A DNA stretch of 64,000 bases from Acinetobacter portensis (GCF_023158935.1 NZ_CP096120.1:620001-684000); one strand, 5' to 3'; positions 29,435-40,007 are shown, counted from the first letter of the stretch. Translations and numbers: made by a program. The notes: generated by a model not told the origin, from the letters alone.

Positions 29435-30340
29435 TTAGTCGTTAAAGATTAAGACGCTTTTTCCTTTGGTATGACCGTCTAGAATATCTGCATAAGCTTG
29501 TTGAGCTTGCTCAAATGGATACTCGCGACTTACCACCCATTTAATTTTTCCTTCCGCTATACCATTTACAACATATTTTAAATTGGCAGGATTTCGTTTT
29601 ACCCAAACAGGTTTAATTTTATTTGAACTCAATTTACGACCTGCAATAGTTCCCATAAAACCACCTGATTTTACTGTTTTAAGAGAAGCTTGCGTTGCTT
29701 CTTCATTACCAACCATATCAATTGAAACATCAAATTTTTCAGGATGTATTGCTTCTAATCTTTCTGATAATCCATCGCCATAAACAACGGCTTTTGCGCC
29801 CAATTGTTCTAGGTGTTCTTGGTTTTTTGCAGAGGCTGTTGCAACCACATGAATACCTTTATTGACTGCAAGTTGAATAAGAATGGATCCGACACCACCT
29901 GAACCACCATGAATTAGTAGTGATTGTGCGGGACCCATTTCATTTAAAATGGTCATTGCTGTTTGTGAAACACCTGCTAATGTTCCTGCGGTTGCCCAAT
30001 TTATATTACTTGGTTTTTGAATAAGATTTTCTACAGGAACGTCAATAACGGTAGCGTGTGTAAATGCACCGCCAGAACCTAGTACTTCATCGCCAACTTT
30101 CCATTGTGTTTGATTTTCTTCAACTTCTGTAATAATGCCTGCGAATTCTGTACCAAAGGTTTGGGGGAGGGCTGCATGTTTGAATTCACCTGTCATACGA
30201 CGTGCATCAATTGGGTTAATGCCTGAGGCTTTGACTTGAATGCGTGCCATGCCTTTAGCGAGTTTTGGGAGTGTATGCGGTTCTAATTCAAGTACGTGAG
30301 ATTGTCCGTATGCATGTGCAAGGAGTATTGTTGTGTTCAT
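29435..30340 (-). CDS. Zinc-independent quinone oxidoreductase / MDR-family NAD(P)-dependent oxidoreductase
   Basis: A 301-residue medium-chain dehydrogenase/reductase. The N-terminal GroES-like domain (GINPIDARRMTGEF, FGTEFAGIITEVE) is followed by a Rossmann domain with GGSGGVGSILIQLA for NADPH. The zinc ligands of true alcohol dehydrogenases are absent, which points to the quinone oxidoreductase branch that reduces quinones or enones. A TTG at 30397 opens the frame 19 residues earlier, but that stretch includes a TATAAT-like promoter element, so the ATG at 30340 is preferred. It is monocistronic. The real substrate is unknown. Confidence 0.85.
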   Translation of the reverse strand: MNTTILLAHAYGQSHVLELEPHTLPKLAKGMARIQVKASGINPIDARRMTGEFKHAALPQTFGTEFAGIITEVEENQTQWKVGDEVLGSGGAFTHATVIDVPVENLIQKPSNINWATAGTLAGVSQTAMTILNEMGPAQSLLIHGGSGGVGSILIQLAVNKGIHVVATASAKNQEHLEQLGAKAVVYGDGLSERLEAIHPEKFDVSIDMVGNEEATQASLKTVKSGGFMGTIAGRKLSSNKIKPVWVKRNPANLKYVVNGIAEGKIKWVVSREYPFEQAQQAYADILDGHTKGKSVLIFND

Positions 30341-30437
30341 GAGTGTGTGCCTAGTTCTTAAGTTATGTTTTGGATTATAGAAAGGCGATTTGTGCAACTA
30401 CAGTGCTAAAAATGGGACGGTGTTTTCTTTTTTTATT

Positions 30438-30564
30438 AAATCCTCTCCCTAGCCCTCTCCTTTAAAAAGGATAGGGAATATCCATTATAAAGCTCATTAC
30501 GTTATTTAATTAGCAATGAAAGTTCCTTCTCCTTTAGGGAGAAGGCGGGGGATGAGGGGATTTT
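30438..30564. repeat. REP/MITE-like imperfect palindrome
   Basis: The left arm (30438-30478) and right arm (30523-30564) are imperfect inverted copies of each other: AAATCCTCTCCCTAGCCCTC against the complement of GATGAGGGGATTTT and its left neighbours. They are separated by about 44 bases. Each arm is also a hairpin on its own: CCCTCTCCTTT with AAAGGATAGGG, and CCTTCTCC-TTTA-GGGAGAAGG. The CCTCTCCCTAGCCCTCTCC-type arms recall dispersed extragenic palindromes or MITE ends found in many proteobacteria. Confidence 0.7.
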
Positions 30565-30574
30565 GAATACGTCT

Positions 30575-30607
30575 TAAGTCCTCTTATTGCGTAATAGAGG
30601 ACTTTTT
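30575..30607 (+). terminator. Orphan terminator-like hairpin
   Basis: AAGTCCTCT ... AGAGGACTT with an 11-base loop, then a T run. No plus-strand gene ends upstream, so it may insulate the next gene from read-through or be left over from a lost gene. Confidence 0.55.
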
Positions 30608-30735
30608 ATGGTCATGTTTTTTTTGTGTGAACTGTTTGGAAAGTTTTATGTACTTTTAAATATTATAAATTTAGCATTGAAGATTAATACTTAAACACCA
30701 TATTTCAATTAATTAAAATAATTTTTGGGGGTGAT

Positions 30736-31698
30736 ATGAGTGGTAGAAATAGAATTATAGGTTCTGTGAAAAATGAATTAGTTAAAAAGTCGAGAGAGTC
30801 TGCATTAGCGGCAGTACAGATATTTAATAACCCTAGTATGTCTTTCAAGTCAGAAGCATATATAGTTTTAATGATTATTGCGTGGACTTATTTGTTGCAC
30901 GCTTATTATCGTAAAGAAAATGTAGAATATAGATATTTTGAAATGCAGGGGACTAGGAAGAAATTTCATAAAACAGCTAAAGGGGCATTTAAATATTGGG
31001 AGTTAGAACGCTGTTTAAATTGCGATAAATCACCAATTGATAAAGATACAGCAAACAACCTAAGATTTTTAATTGGTTTACGTCATGAAATTGAACATCA
31101 AATGACAAATCGGATAGATGATTTGTTGAGTGCTAGATTTCAAGCTTGTTGTCTGAATTACAATGAATATTTAAAAAAGTATTTTGGTGATGATTTAGGA
31201 ATTGAAAAACATCTATCATTTAGTCTTCAATTTTCATCTATTGATGAAGAGCAGAAAGAAATGCTAATTGATCAAGAGGGATTACCAAAAAACATTTCAT
31301 CTTTTATATTAGATTTTGATCAAGCACTTAGTGATGAAGATTTTGCTAATCCCAAATATGCATATCGAATTTTATTTGTGCCTAAATCTACGAACAAGAA
31401 AGGGCAGGCAGATAAAGTTATCGAATTTGTTAAATCTGACTCACCTTTAGCAGAGGGGTTAAATAGACAATATGCTGTTATTAAGGAAACTGAAAAGATT
31501 AAATACCTACCAGGTCAAGTAGTTGCGAAGATGGCTGAAGAGGGATTTACTAATATAAATATGCATAAACATACTAAATTAGTAAATCAATTTGATGCAC
31601 GTAATCCCGCTAAGGGATTGAGTGTGTTAGTTGCAGATAAGCAGTACTATTATTATGAAAAATGGTTGGATACAGTTCGAGCCGAACTTCGAAAGTAA
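30736..31698 (+). CDS. DUF3644-type protein with HEPN Rx4H motif
   Basis: A 320-residue cytoplasmic protein that looks like a DUF3644 member: the N-terminal segment KKSRESALAAVQIFNNPSM at 17-35, then KSEAYIVLMIIAWTYLLHAY at 38-57. At 110-124 is the helix RFLIGLRHEIEHQM, with R116 and H121 forming the Rx4H motif of HEPN ribonucleases. A C-terminal part (about 250-320) is separate and may be a winged-helix or nucleic-acid-binding domain. GGGGGTGAT is a strong ribosome-binding site. The gene is alone, flanked by a REP-like repeat plus orphan terminator upstream and a bidirectional terminator downstream, and is more AT-rich than the backbone. I infer a solitary defence or toxin-like gene; the family has no settled function that I know. 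Confidence 0.8.
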   Translation: MSGRNRIIGSVKNELVKKSRESALAAVQIFNNPSMSFKSEAYIVLMIIAWTYLLHAYYRKENVEYRYFEMQGTRKKFHKTAKGAFKYWELERCLNCDKSPIDKDTANNLRFLIGLRHEIEHQMTNRIDDLLSARFQACCLNYNEYLKKYFGDDLGIEKHLSFSLQFSSIDEEQKEMLIDQEGLPKNISSFILDFDQALSDEDFANPKYAYRILFVPKSTNKKGQADKVIEFVKSDSPLAEGLNRQYAVIKETEKIKYLPGQVVAKMAEEGFTNINMHKHTKLVNQFDARNPAKGLSVLVADKQYYYYEKWLDTVRAELRK

Positions 31699-31720
31699 GT
31701 TTAATTTAATTATTAGCAAC

Positions 31721-31749
31721 AAAAAACCCGCTCTAAAGCGGGTTTTTTT
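31721..31749. terminator. Bidirectional terminator between DUF3644 gene and gatB
   Basis: AAAAAACCCGCT-CTAA-AGCGGGTTTTTTT: perfect GC stem with A and T runs on both sides. Confidence 0.88.
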
Positions 31750-31762
31750 AAATTAATCAGGT

Positions 31763-33244
31763 TTAACCAATCAATTTCTTCATTAATTCATTCACTTGAG
31801 CTGGGTTGGCTTTGCCTTTCGCGGCTTTCATTACTTGACCAACAAGACCGTTAAAAGCTTTCTCTTTACCAGATTTATACTCTTCAACCATCTTCTCGTT
31901 CGCAGCAAGCACTTCCTTAATAATTGCTTCAATTGCGCCTGTATCAGTTTCCTGTTTCAAGCCTTTTTCAGCAATAATTTCGTCCGCAGTTTTGCCTTCA
32001 TCCCACATAAAGCCAAACACTTGTTTCGCAATTTTGCCGTTAATTGTGTTGTCTACAATACGTGCAATCATGCCGCCAAGTTTTTCAGCAGATACAGGAG
32101 AATCTGTTAATTCTAAGCCTGCTTTGTTTAAAGCACCCGAGAATTCACCCATTACCCAGTTTGCAGCAACTTTGCCTTGTGCAGCGCCACCAGAAGATGC
32201 AACTACAACTTCATAAAAGTCTGAAAGTTCACGTGTAAGCGTTAAAACGTGAGCATCGTACTCAGTTACGCCAAAGTCCGCTACAAAACGCGCACGACGT
32301 GCAGCAGGAAGCTCAGGCATAGTCGCTTTAATTGCTTCAATTTGCTCATCTGCAATAATCACAGGCAACAAGTCTGGGTCAGGGAAGTAGCGGTAATCGT
32401 TCGCTTCTTCTTTAGAACGCATTGAACGCGTTTCCATTTTCACAGGGTCGAACAAACGTGTTTCTTGGTCGATTGTGCCATCCCATTCCAAAATTTCCAT
32501 TTGACGTTCAATTTCAACATTGATCGCTTGTTCAATGAAGCGGAATGAGTTTAAGTTTTTAAGCTCACAACGTGTACCAAATGGCTGACCCGGACGACGT
32601 AAAGACACATTACAGTCACAACGGAATGAACCTTCCGCCATGTTACCGTCAGAAATACCTAACCAACGAACAAGCGTGTGAATCGCTTTAATGTAGGCAA
32701 CAGCTTCTTCAACAGAACGCATATCTGGTTCAGATACGATTTCTAAAAGTGGTGTACCTGCACGGTTTAAATCGATGCCTGACATGCCTTCGAATTGGTC
32801 ATGAATCGATTTACCTGCATCTTCCTCTAAATGCGCACGGGTTACACCAATACGTTTTACAGTGCCATCTTCAAGTTGAATGTCGATATGACCCAAGCCC
32901 ACAATCGGGTTGTCCATTTGGCTAATTTGGTAGCCTTTTGGAGAGTCAGGGTAGAAGTAGTTTTTACGTGCAAACACAGAAGCTTGGTCGATGTAAGCAT
33001 CGATACCCAAACCAAAGCGAATTGCTAAATCTACAACTTCTTTGTTGAGTACAGGTAACACGCCAGGCATTGCTAAATCTACAAGGCTTGCTTGTGTGTT
33101 TGGATCGTTACCAAAAACAGTTGAAGAACCTGAGAAAATTTTAGAATTTGTTGCAAGCTGTGTGTGAATCTCGATACCAATAACGACTTCCCAGCCATCA
33201 ATCAAAAGAGATTTTGGTTTAGCTGTTTTTTGAGCTTGAGCCAT
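31763..33244 (-). CDS. gatB: Asp-tRNA(Asn)/Glu-tRNA(Gln) amidotransferase subunit B
   Basis: GatB is the kinase and tRNA-binding subunit of GatCAB, which converts misacylated Glu-tRNA(Gln) and/or Asp-tRNA(Asn) to the correct amide. The 494-residue protein has the cradle domain ([13 protein letters not shown] near 15-27, [23 protein letters not shown]) and the C-terminal helical and YqeY-like tail. A frame opens upstream at 33340, but it runs through the end of gatA; the start at 33244 overlaps the gatA stop by one base (TAATG), which gives the expected N-terminus. It is the last gene of gatC-gatA-gatB. Confidence 0.97.
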   Translation of the reverse strand: MAQAQKTAKPKSLLIDGWEVVIGIEIHTQLATNSKIFSGSSTVFGNDPNTQASLVDLAMPGVLPVLNKEVVDLAIRFGLGIDAYIDQASVFARKNYFYPDSPKGYQISQMDNPIVGLGHIDIQLEDGTVKRIGVTRAHLEEDAGKSIHDQFEGMSGIDLNRAGTPLLEIVSEPDMRSVEEAVAYIKAIHTLVRWLGISDGNMAEGSFRCDCNVSLRRPGQPFGTRCELKNLNSFRFIEQAINVEIERQMEILEWDGTIDQETRLFDPVKMETRSMRSKEEANDYRYFPDPDLLPVIIADEQIEAIKATMPELPAARRARFVADFGVTEYDAHVLTLTRELSDFYEVVVASSGGAAQGKVAANWVMGEFSGALNKAGLELTDSPVSAEKLGGMIARIVDNTINGKIAKQVFGFMWDEGKTADEIIAEKGLKQETDTGAIEAIIKEVLAANEKMVEEYKSGKEKAFNGLVGQVMKAAKGKANPAQVNELMKKLIG

Positions 33245-34722
33245 TATGCATTCTCCTCTGCAATTGCCGCACGTTTGGTATGCCAATCTGTTGCTTGTTG
33301 ATACTGATGTACCACAGACAATAATTGTGATTCTGACCAATAGTTACCAATAAGCTGTAAGCCAACAGGTAAATTGTTTTTGTCGAAACCAACAGGCGCG
33401 TTAATTGCAGGTAAGCCAGCTAAGTTCACTGCCAATGTATAAATGTCGCCCAAATACATTTCAGTTGGGCTTAAATTTGCACCAATTTTATATGCAGTTG
33501 TTGGTGCAGAAGGTGCTGCAATCACATCTACATTTTCAAAAGCTTTTAAGAAATCTTGTTGAATTAAACGACGTACTTTTTGCGCTTTCACGTAGTACGC
33601 ATCGTAGTAACCCGCAGATAGCGCATAGGTACCAATTAAGATACGACGTTGAACTTCTGTACCAAAACCTTCTGAACGAGAACGTTTGTACAAGTCCATT
33701 AAGTCGACAGGGTTTTCACAGCGGTAGCCGTAACGAACACCGTCAAAACGTTGTAAGTTTGAAGATGCTTCAGCAGGTGCAATGAGGTAGTAAGTTGGAA
33801 CATAAGCTTCAGTCATGTTGAGATTAATCTCAACAAGAATTGCACCCATTTCTTCTAACTTTTTAAGAGATTTTTCAACACGTGCTTTAACGTCTGCATC
33901 TAAACCTTGAACATTGAAGTACTGTTTAGGAATACCAATACGTAAACCTTTTACAGATGTGTCATTTAGGTTTGAAACATAGTCATCAACTTCTTTTTGT
34001 ACAGATGTTGAGTCTTTTGCATCGTGACCTGCCATTACGTTCATCAGGTATGCACAGTCTTCAGCAGAACGCGCCATTGGACCACTTTGGTCCATAGAAG
34101 ATGCATAAGCGATCATACCAAAACGAGATACACGACCGTATGTTGGTTTAAGACCTGTTAAGCCACAGAAAGATGCAGGTTGACGAATTGAACCGCCAGT
34201 ATCTGTACCTGTAGCAAAAGGTGCTAAATCGGCAGCGACAACCGCAGCAGAACCACCTGAAGAACCACCCGGAACATGTTCTAAGTTCCAAGGGTTTTTT
34301 GTAGAACCAAAATGCGGGTTCTCAGAGGTAGAGCCCATGGCAAATTCGTCCATGTTTACTTTACCAAGTGTTACTAAGCCCGCAGCTTTACCTTTCGCTA
34401 CAACGGTTGCGTCGTAAGGAGAGATAAAATTATCCAGCATTTTAGAACCAGCAGTGGTTTTAATGCCTTGGGTACAAAAAATATCTTTATGTGCAATTGG
34501 TAAGCCTGTAAGCGTAGTTGCATGACCTGCTTTAATAGCAGCATCGGCAGCATCGGCTTGTGCTAAAGCTTGTTCGGCTGTAACCGTAATATAAGATTGA
34601 ACTTGCGTATCAATTTTTGCGATACGCTTTAAATAATGTTCGGTAAGTTCTCGTGATGAGAATTTGGCTTGTGCTAAACCCTCTGAAAGTTCACGAATCG
34701 ATAAGCGATGTAAATCTGACAT
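33244..34722 (-). CDS. gatA: Asp-tRNA(Asn)/Glu-tRNA(Gln) amidotransferase subunit A
   Basis: GatA is the glutaminase subunit that releases ammonia from glutamine. The 492-residue amidase-signature protein shows the full Ser-cisSer-Lys triad: K79 in IAHKD, S154 in the GGSSGGSAA stretch and S178 in [10 protein letters not shown]. Further family segments are [13 protein letters not shown] and [12 protein letters not shown]. It lies 51 bases after gatC and touches gatB. Confidence 0.97.
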   Translation of the reverse strand: MSDLHRLSIRELSEGLAQAKFSSRELTEHYLKRIAKIDTQVQSYITVTAEQALAQADAADAAIKAGHATTLTGLPIAHKDIFCTQGIKTTAGSKMLDNFISPYDATVVAKGKAAGLVTLGKVNMDEFAMGSTSENPHFGSTKNPWNLEHVPGGSSGGSAAVVAADLAPFATGTDTGGSIRQPASFCGLTGLKPTYGRVSRFGMIAYASSMDQSGPMARSAEDCAYLMNVMAGHDAKDSTSVQKEVDDYVSNLNDTSVKGLRIGIPKQYFNVQGLDADVKARVEKSLKKLEEMGAILVEINLNMTEAYVPTYYLIAPAEASSNLQRFDGVRYGYRCENPVDLMDLYKRSRSEGFGTEVQRRILIGTYALSAGYYDAYYVKAQKVRRLIQQDFLKAFENVDVIAAPSAPTTAYKIGANLSPTEMYLGDIYTLAVNLAGLPAINAPVGFDKNNLPVGLQLIGNYWSESQLLSVVHQYQQATDWHTKRAAIAEENA

Positions 34723-34773
34723 ATGAAGTATTCTTTACGTATATATGGAATAAATGGTCAACTGAATAAAAAA

Positions 34774-35088
34774 TTATTCGATCACACGAGGAACTAAGTA
34801 CAAGCCTTCCTGAACAGCAGGAGCTACAGCTTGATACTCTTCGCGGTGATTATTTTCAGTCACCACGTCTTCACGTAATGGTTGAGGATTGTCAAATGGG
34901 CTCTTTAAAGGCTCTACACCGTCAGTGTCGATGCTCTTTAACGTGTCCATCATTCCTAGAATTTTATTTAAACTTTCAGCGTATTCAGTAGATTGTGCGT
35001 CATTTAAAGAAAGTCGCGCAAGATGTGCAATCTGTGATACGGTTTGTGCATTTAAATCTTCAGAATGCTGTGCATCTGATGTAGACAT
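34774..35088 (-). CDS. gatC: Asp-tRNA(Asn)/Glu-tRNA(Gln) amidotransferase subunit C
   Basis: GatC is the small belt-like subunit that wraps around and stabilises GatA. The 104-residue protein has the family's HLARLSLNDAQ near 22-32, the LNKILGMMDTLKSIDTDGVEPL block near 45-66, and the LREDVV motif near 75-80. Compared with typical GatC (about 95 aa), an extra N-terminal stretch of about 12 residues is present. It is first in the operon and diverges from mreB across 135 bases. Confidence 0.95.
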   Translation of the reverse strand: MSTSDAQHSEDLNAQTVSQIAHLARLSLNDAQSTEYAESLNKILGMMDTLKSIDTDGVEPLKSPFDNPQPLREDVVTENNHREEYQAVAPAVQEGLYLVPRVIE

Positions 35089-35202
35089 AACATCACCTAA
35101 AATCAGTATTAAAAAAAAATCAAAAATATCATGCGATATAATAAGCGATTGACTTGTTCAAATCATCACATTTAGTTAAAGTTGTCGCTTGCGCTCACAT
35201 AA

Positions 35203-36270
<1,068 letters not shown>

Positions 36271-36285
36271 TAAAAGGAAAGGCGG

Positions 36286-37143
36286 GTGCAAGCAAATCTG
36301 TTTTCAAGACAACCGCCATCTTTTCGCTCTTTTATTATTGCGGTAATTACGTGTTTGGTTGTGCTATTTTTTAATTGGCGCATGCCACACGTAGTTCAAC
36401 CTGCAAGAGATGTCTTGTCTACGGCTTTTAATCCAATATATGCCGTGGCAAGTTATCCTGTATTGTCGAGAGAATGGCTAAGCCGTCAAAGTAAGTCTGA
36501 AGCTCAATTGCGCCGTGAAAATACAGCAATGCAAGCTGAACTTTTACAGGCAAATGTACGCTTACAAAAACTTTCAGAACTTTCTGCCGAAAATACCCGC
36601 TTAAGAGGTTTATTAGATACGCCCCTTATTTTAGATGGTCGTATGGAAATTTCTGAAGTTATTGGAACAGATGCAGATCCTTTACGTCATATTATTGTGA
36701 TTAACCGTGGTTCTCATAATCAGTTAAAGGTCGGACAAACCGTACTTGATGATAAGGGGATTATGGGGCAAATCATTTCAGTATTACCTCGTAGTAGTCG
36801 TGTTATGTTGTTATCCGACAAAGAGCATTCATTATCTGTGCGTTTAGAACGTAGTGGAATGCGTGCAATTGTGTCTGGTACAGGCGATTTAGGTATGCTG
36901 AAAATGGAGTATGTTCCAACAAGTGCCGATATTAAAGTGGGTGAGAAAGTTTATAGCTCTGGTTTAGGTGAGAGCTTTCCTGCGGGTTATTTGGTGGGAA
37001 CTGTAGCAAAAGTAAGTCGGCATAACACGGGTGAGTTTGCGCATATTGATATTACACCTGCGGCTCAATTGGCAGGTGGTCATCATGTGGTTGTGTTATT
37101 TTCAAATTCTTTAGCGCAGGAGCAACCAGATGCCGATCGCTAA
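36286..37143 (+). CDS. mreC: Rod shape-determining protein MreC
   Basis: MreC is the periplasmic scaffold linking MreB to PBP2/RodA. The 285-residue protein has a short cytoplasmic start, a transmembrane segment (about 15-32, SFIIAVITCLVVLFFNW), a coiled coil (about 65-110) and the beta-rich MreC domain (about 120-270, VIGTDADPLRHIIVINRG, SSGLGESFPAGYLVG). It begins at GTG 36286 after a purine-rich AAAGGAAAGGCGG. It overlaps mreD by 14 bases. Confidence 0.95.
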   Translation: MQANLFSRQPPSFRSFIIAVITCLVVLFFNWRMPHVVQPARDVLSTAFNPIYAVASYPVLSREWLSRQSKSEAQLRRENTAMQAELLQANVRLQKLSELSAENTRLRGLLDTPLILDGRMEISEVIGTDADPLRHIIVINRGSHNQLKVGQTVLDDKGIMGQIISVLPRSSRVMLLSDKEHSLSVRLERSGMRAIVSGTGDLGMLKMEYVPTSADIKVGEKVYSSGLGESFPAGYLVGTVAKVSRHNTGEFAHIDITPAAQLAGGHHVVVLFSNSLAQEQPDADR

Positions 37144-37621
37144 ATTAGCCACAAAAAAACCATCTGATCCATTATTTCCAATTATTTTTTCAGTAATTCT
37201 TGCTTCTGTATTAACTGTTTATCCGTTGTCGTATGATCTTTCAGGATGGCGTCCTGCATTTATGTTCATGGTAATGCTGTTTTGGGTGATGTGTCAGCCA
37301 ACATGGTGTGGTGTTTGGTTTGCATTTGGAACAGGCTTGTTTGCAGATTTACTCATGGATGCGCCTTTGGGCTTAAATGCTTTAAGTTTTGTCTGTATTA
37401 CTTTTTTTGCTCGATACTTTACTCGTGAACGACGAATCCTGACATTTGCGAATATTTGGGTCATTGCATTACTGGCAATTACAGTCCACATTGCTTTTAT
37501 ATTTATATTACAAGTGTTGTGGGGGGTGAATTTCCCACTCGCACGTCATTGGCAACCATTGCTTAGTACAATTTTAGTTTGGCCAGTTTTTTATTATATG
37601 TTTAAAAAATGGCGTATATAA
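37130..37621 (+). CDS. mreD: Rod shape-determining protein MreD
   Basis: A 163-residue inner-membrane protein with five or six hydrophobic segments, part of the elongasome with MreB and MreC. The segment FGTGLFADLLMDAPLGLNAL near 66-85 is the family hallmark (GLxxDLLxxxPLG). It overlaps mreC at its start (14 bases) and maf at its end (13 bases), so all are translationally coupled. Confidence 0.93.
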   Translation: MPIAKLATKKPSDPLFPIIFSVILASVLTVYPLSYDLSGWRPAFMFMVMLFWVMCQPTWCGVWFAFGTGLFADLLMDAPLGLNALSFVCITFFARYFTRERRILTFANIWVIALLAITVHIAFIFILQVLWGVNFPLARHWQPLLSTILVWPVFYYMFKKWRI

Positions 37622-38175
37622 TTTTAGCCTCGAGTTCACCACGCAGACGTGAACTTTTACAGCAACTTGGTCTAAATTTTGATATTCATAGTCCAGATAT
37701 TGATGAATCTTTTTTAGAACAAGAATCTGTTAAGCAATATGTTGAGCGTTTGGCTTGCACAAAAGCTGAGGTGGTTTTTCAGCAATATCCAGACTCAATT
37801 GTTATTGCCGCAGATACAACTGTTGCAGTGGATCATCATATTTTAGGTAAGCCCGAATCTAAACAACATGCTTTTGAAATGTGGCAATTAATGTCAGGGC
37901 GAAAGCATAATGTTTTTACTGGTGTATGCGTACACACAAAACAAGAAAAATTAAGTATAGTGGTATGCACAGAAGTGGAGTTTCAAACGCTCAGTCTTAA
38001 TGATATGGAAAGTTATTGGGACACAGGTGAGCCAATAGGAAAAGCAGGGGGCTATGCAATTCAAGGTATTGCAGCTCGCTATATTTCAAAGATTTTAGGT
38101 AGCTATACCAATGTGGTGGGCTTGCCATTGCATGAAACAGCACAGTTATTACAGACAGTTAAGGCACTAAATTAA
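37609..38175 (+). CDS. maf: Maf-like nucleoside triphosphate pyrophosphatase (YhdE type)
   Basis: Maf proteins hydrolyse non-canonical or methylated NTPs to the monophosphates. The YhdE branch acts on dTTP/UTP. The 188-residue protein starts ILASSSPRRRELL (phosphate-binding loop), has AADTTV near 67-72 with the catalytic Asp, and GKAGGYAIQG near 143-152. Its place directly after mreD and before rng matches yhdE in E. coli. It overlaps mreD by 13 bases. Confidence 0.92.
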   Translation: MAYIILASSSPRRRELLQQLGLNFDIHSPDIDESFLEQESVKQYVERLACTKAEVVFQQYPDSIVIAADTTVAVDHHILGKPESKQHAFEMWQLMSGRKHNVFTGVCVHTKQEKLSIVVCTEVEFQTLSLNDMESYWDTGEPIGKAGGYAIQGIAARYISKILGSYTNVVGLPLHETAQLLQTVKALN

Positions 38176-38212
38176 CTGCTGAAAAGAATTTTATAATGTC
38201 TTGAGTTTTGTT

Positions 38213-39667
38213 ATGTCTGAAGAGTTACTGATTAATGTAACCCCAATGGAGTGTCGGGTTGCATTAATTCAAAATGGCACAGTCAATGAGCTGTTCGTTG
38301 AGCGTGATGCTAAACGTGGTTTAGTGGGTAATATCTACAAAGGTAAAATTGTTCGTGTGCTACCAGGTATGCAAGCTGCGTTTGTGGATATTGGTTTATC
38401 ACGTACGGCATTTTTGCATATTAACGATATGGTTTGGCCTAAGAATCAACCAGCACCGAATGTTTTTGATCTTTTACATGTTGGGCAGATTTTAACTGTT
38501 CAAGTTATGAAAGACATGTTGGGCACGAAAGGTGCTCGTCTAAGTACTGATCTTTCCATTCCATCTCGCTATTTAGTTCTCATGCCTTATGGTAATCATA
38601 TTGGTGTGTCGCAACGTATTGAGTCTAGCGAAGAGCGCGATCGTTTAAGAAGCATGATTGAGCGTATTCAGGAAACGCATAAGCTACCTGGTTCTGTTAT
38701 TGTTCGTACCGCTGCAGACGGTGTGGAAGAAGAAGCTATTGCACAAGATATGGCGTATCTTGCGAAGCTTTGGGAACATATTCAGCGTAAGCAAAAAAGT
38801 ATTGCTGTACCTTCCTTAATATTCGAAGAATTGCCACTTCCACAGCGTGTAATACGCGATTTAGCAAATGAAAATACAGCTAAAATCCATATAGATTCAC
38901 GTGAAGTTTTCTCTAAGCTTCAAGAGTTTGTAGAAGAGTTTGTACCAAATATGAAGGATCGTCTTCTTCATTATCCTGGTGAGCGTCCAATCTTCGATTT
39001 ATACAATGTTGAAGAAGATATTCAAAAAGCACTACAAACACGTGTGGCTTTAAAGTCTGGCGGTTATTTGATGATTGATCAGACCGAAGCAATGACCACT
39101 ATTGATGTAAATACAGGGTCATATGTAGGTGGTCGATCTTTAGAAGACACAGTATTTAAAACCAATATGGAAGCTACGCAAGTTATTGTGCGTCAGCTAC
39201 GTCTGCGAAATTTAGGCGGCATTATTATTATTGACTTTATTGATATGCAAGAAGCACATCATAGAGAAGAAGTTTTATCGCAATTTGAGCGTATGCTAGA
39301 ACGCGATCATGCAAAAACAAAAATTACGCAAGTGTCAGAGCTTGGCTTGGTTGAAATGACGCGCAAGCGTACACGTGAATCACTTGAACATTTGCTTTGT
39401 GAGTCGTGTCCAACCTGTCAAGGGCGTGGATATGTGAAAACAGCGGAGTCAATTTGTTACGAAATATTTCGAGAGATCATGAGATATGCACGTGCATTTG
39501 AATCTCAGAGTGGCTTTACTGTCGTTGCCCATCCTTTGGTAATTGATCGACTTTTAACGGCAGAGGCGACAGCTGTCGCAGATTTAGAGCATTTTGTGAA
39601 TCGTGTAATAAAATTCCAAGTCGAGAATTTATATACGCAAGAGCAATATGATATCATTTTAAGTTAA
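38213..39667 (+). CDS. rng: Ribonuclease G
   Basis: RNase G is an endonuclease that matures the 5' end of 16S rRNA and cleaves some mRNAs. The 484-residue protein matches E. coli RNase G: ELLINVTPMECRVALI at 4-19, the S1 domain (about 35-130, GNIYKGKIVRVLPGMQAAFVDIG), the catalytic DNase I-like region with TIDVNTGSYVGG and IIIIDFIDM, and the zinc-link CESCPTC near 394-400. The C-terminal degradosome scaffold of RNase E is absent. A TTG at 38201 is in frame; I use the ATG at 38213, whose start MSEELLINVTP fits the family. Confidence 0.95.
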   Translation: MSEELLINVTPMECRVALIQNGTVNELFVERDAKRGLVGNIYKGKIVRVLPGMQAAFVDIGLSRTAFLHINDMVWPKNQPAPNVFDLLHVGQILTVQVMKDMLGTKGARLSTDLSIPSRYLVLMPYGNHIGVSQRIESSEERDRLRSMIERIQETHKLPGSVIVRTAADGVEEEAIAQDMAYLAKLWEHIQRKQKSIAVPSLIFEELPLPQRVIRDLANENTAKIHIDSREVFSKLQEFVEEFVPNMKDRLLHYPGERPIFDLYNVEEDIQKALQTRVALKSGGYLMIDQTEAMTTIDVNTGSYVGGRSLEDTVFKTNMEATQVIVRQLRLRNLGGIIIIDFIDMQEAHHREEVLSQFERMLERDHAKTKITQVSELGLVEMTRKRTRESLEHLLCESCPTCQGRGYVKTAESICYEIFREIMRYARAFESQSGFTVVAHPLVIDRLLTAEATAVADLEHFVNRVIKFQVENLYTQEQYDIILS

Positions 39668-39803
39668 AATTGTAACAGAATATCGCTAAACAGTTGTTAC
39701 ATCTCTGATTTTACTTTTATTTGTGAATTACTAATACTTAACTCATGTAATAGCCAAAGCTATTTCAGCATTCGAAATAGCTTAAGCAAGTGAGATAAAA
39801 AAG

Positions 39804-39974
39804 ATGAGTATGAGCAAAGCAATTGTAAAAAAAGGCTTAAAAGTTTTAGATTCAACAACAAAAAATCATTCATATTTAGTGGATGCTGAAGGTAAAGAAG
39901 TACAAATTACGTCAACAATGGTGCGTAATGTATGTACTCAATTGTTAAATCAATGTCGTAAAATTAAGAATTAA
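39804..39974 (+). CDS. Small hypothetical protein (56 aa)
   Basis: A short gene of 56 codons, starting ATG-AGT-ATG (MSMSKAIVKKGLKVLDSTTK) and ending in NQCRKIKN. It is basic (many Lys) with two Cys and no hydrophobic segment. GTGAGAT lies about 8 bases upstream as a possible ribosome-binding site, and a strong terminator begins at its stop codon, which supports expression. I do not recognise the family. An ATG two codons downstream could be the real start. Confidence 0.65.
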   Translation: MSMSKAIVKKGLKVLDSTTKNHSYLVDAEGKEVQITSTMVRNVCTQLLNQCRKIKN

Positions 39975-40007
39975 AAATAAGGGGCTTTTTATACCCCCTT
40001 ATTTTTT
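39973..40007. terminator. Bidirectional terminator before the wax ester synthase gene
   Basis: AAAAATAAGGGG ... CCCCTTATTTTTT with a loop of about 10 bases, between the small plus-strand gene and the facing minus-strand gene. Confidence 0.85.

Noticed and set aside
33245-33340. Longer gatB starting at 33340
   Set aside because: It would overlap the gatA 3' end by 97 bases and add 32 residues unlike GatB; the TAATG overlap at 33242-33246 is the usual coupling.
35149-35177. TTGACT-17-TTAGTT as the mreB promoter
   Set aside because: The -10 is too far from consensus and the leader position is not supported by anything else; left unannotated.
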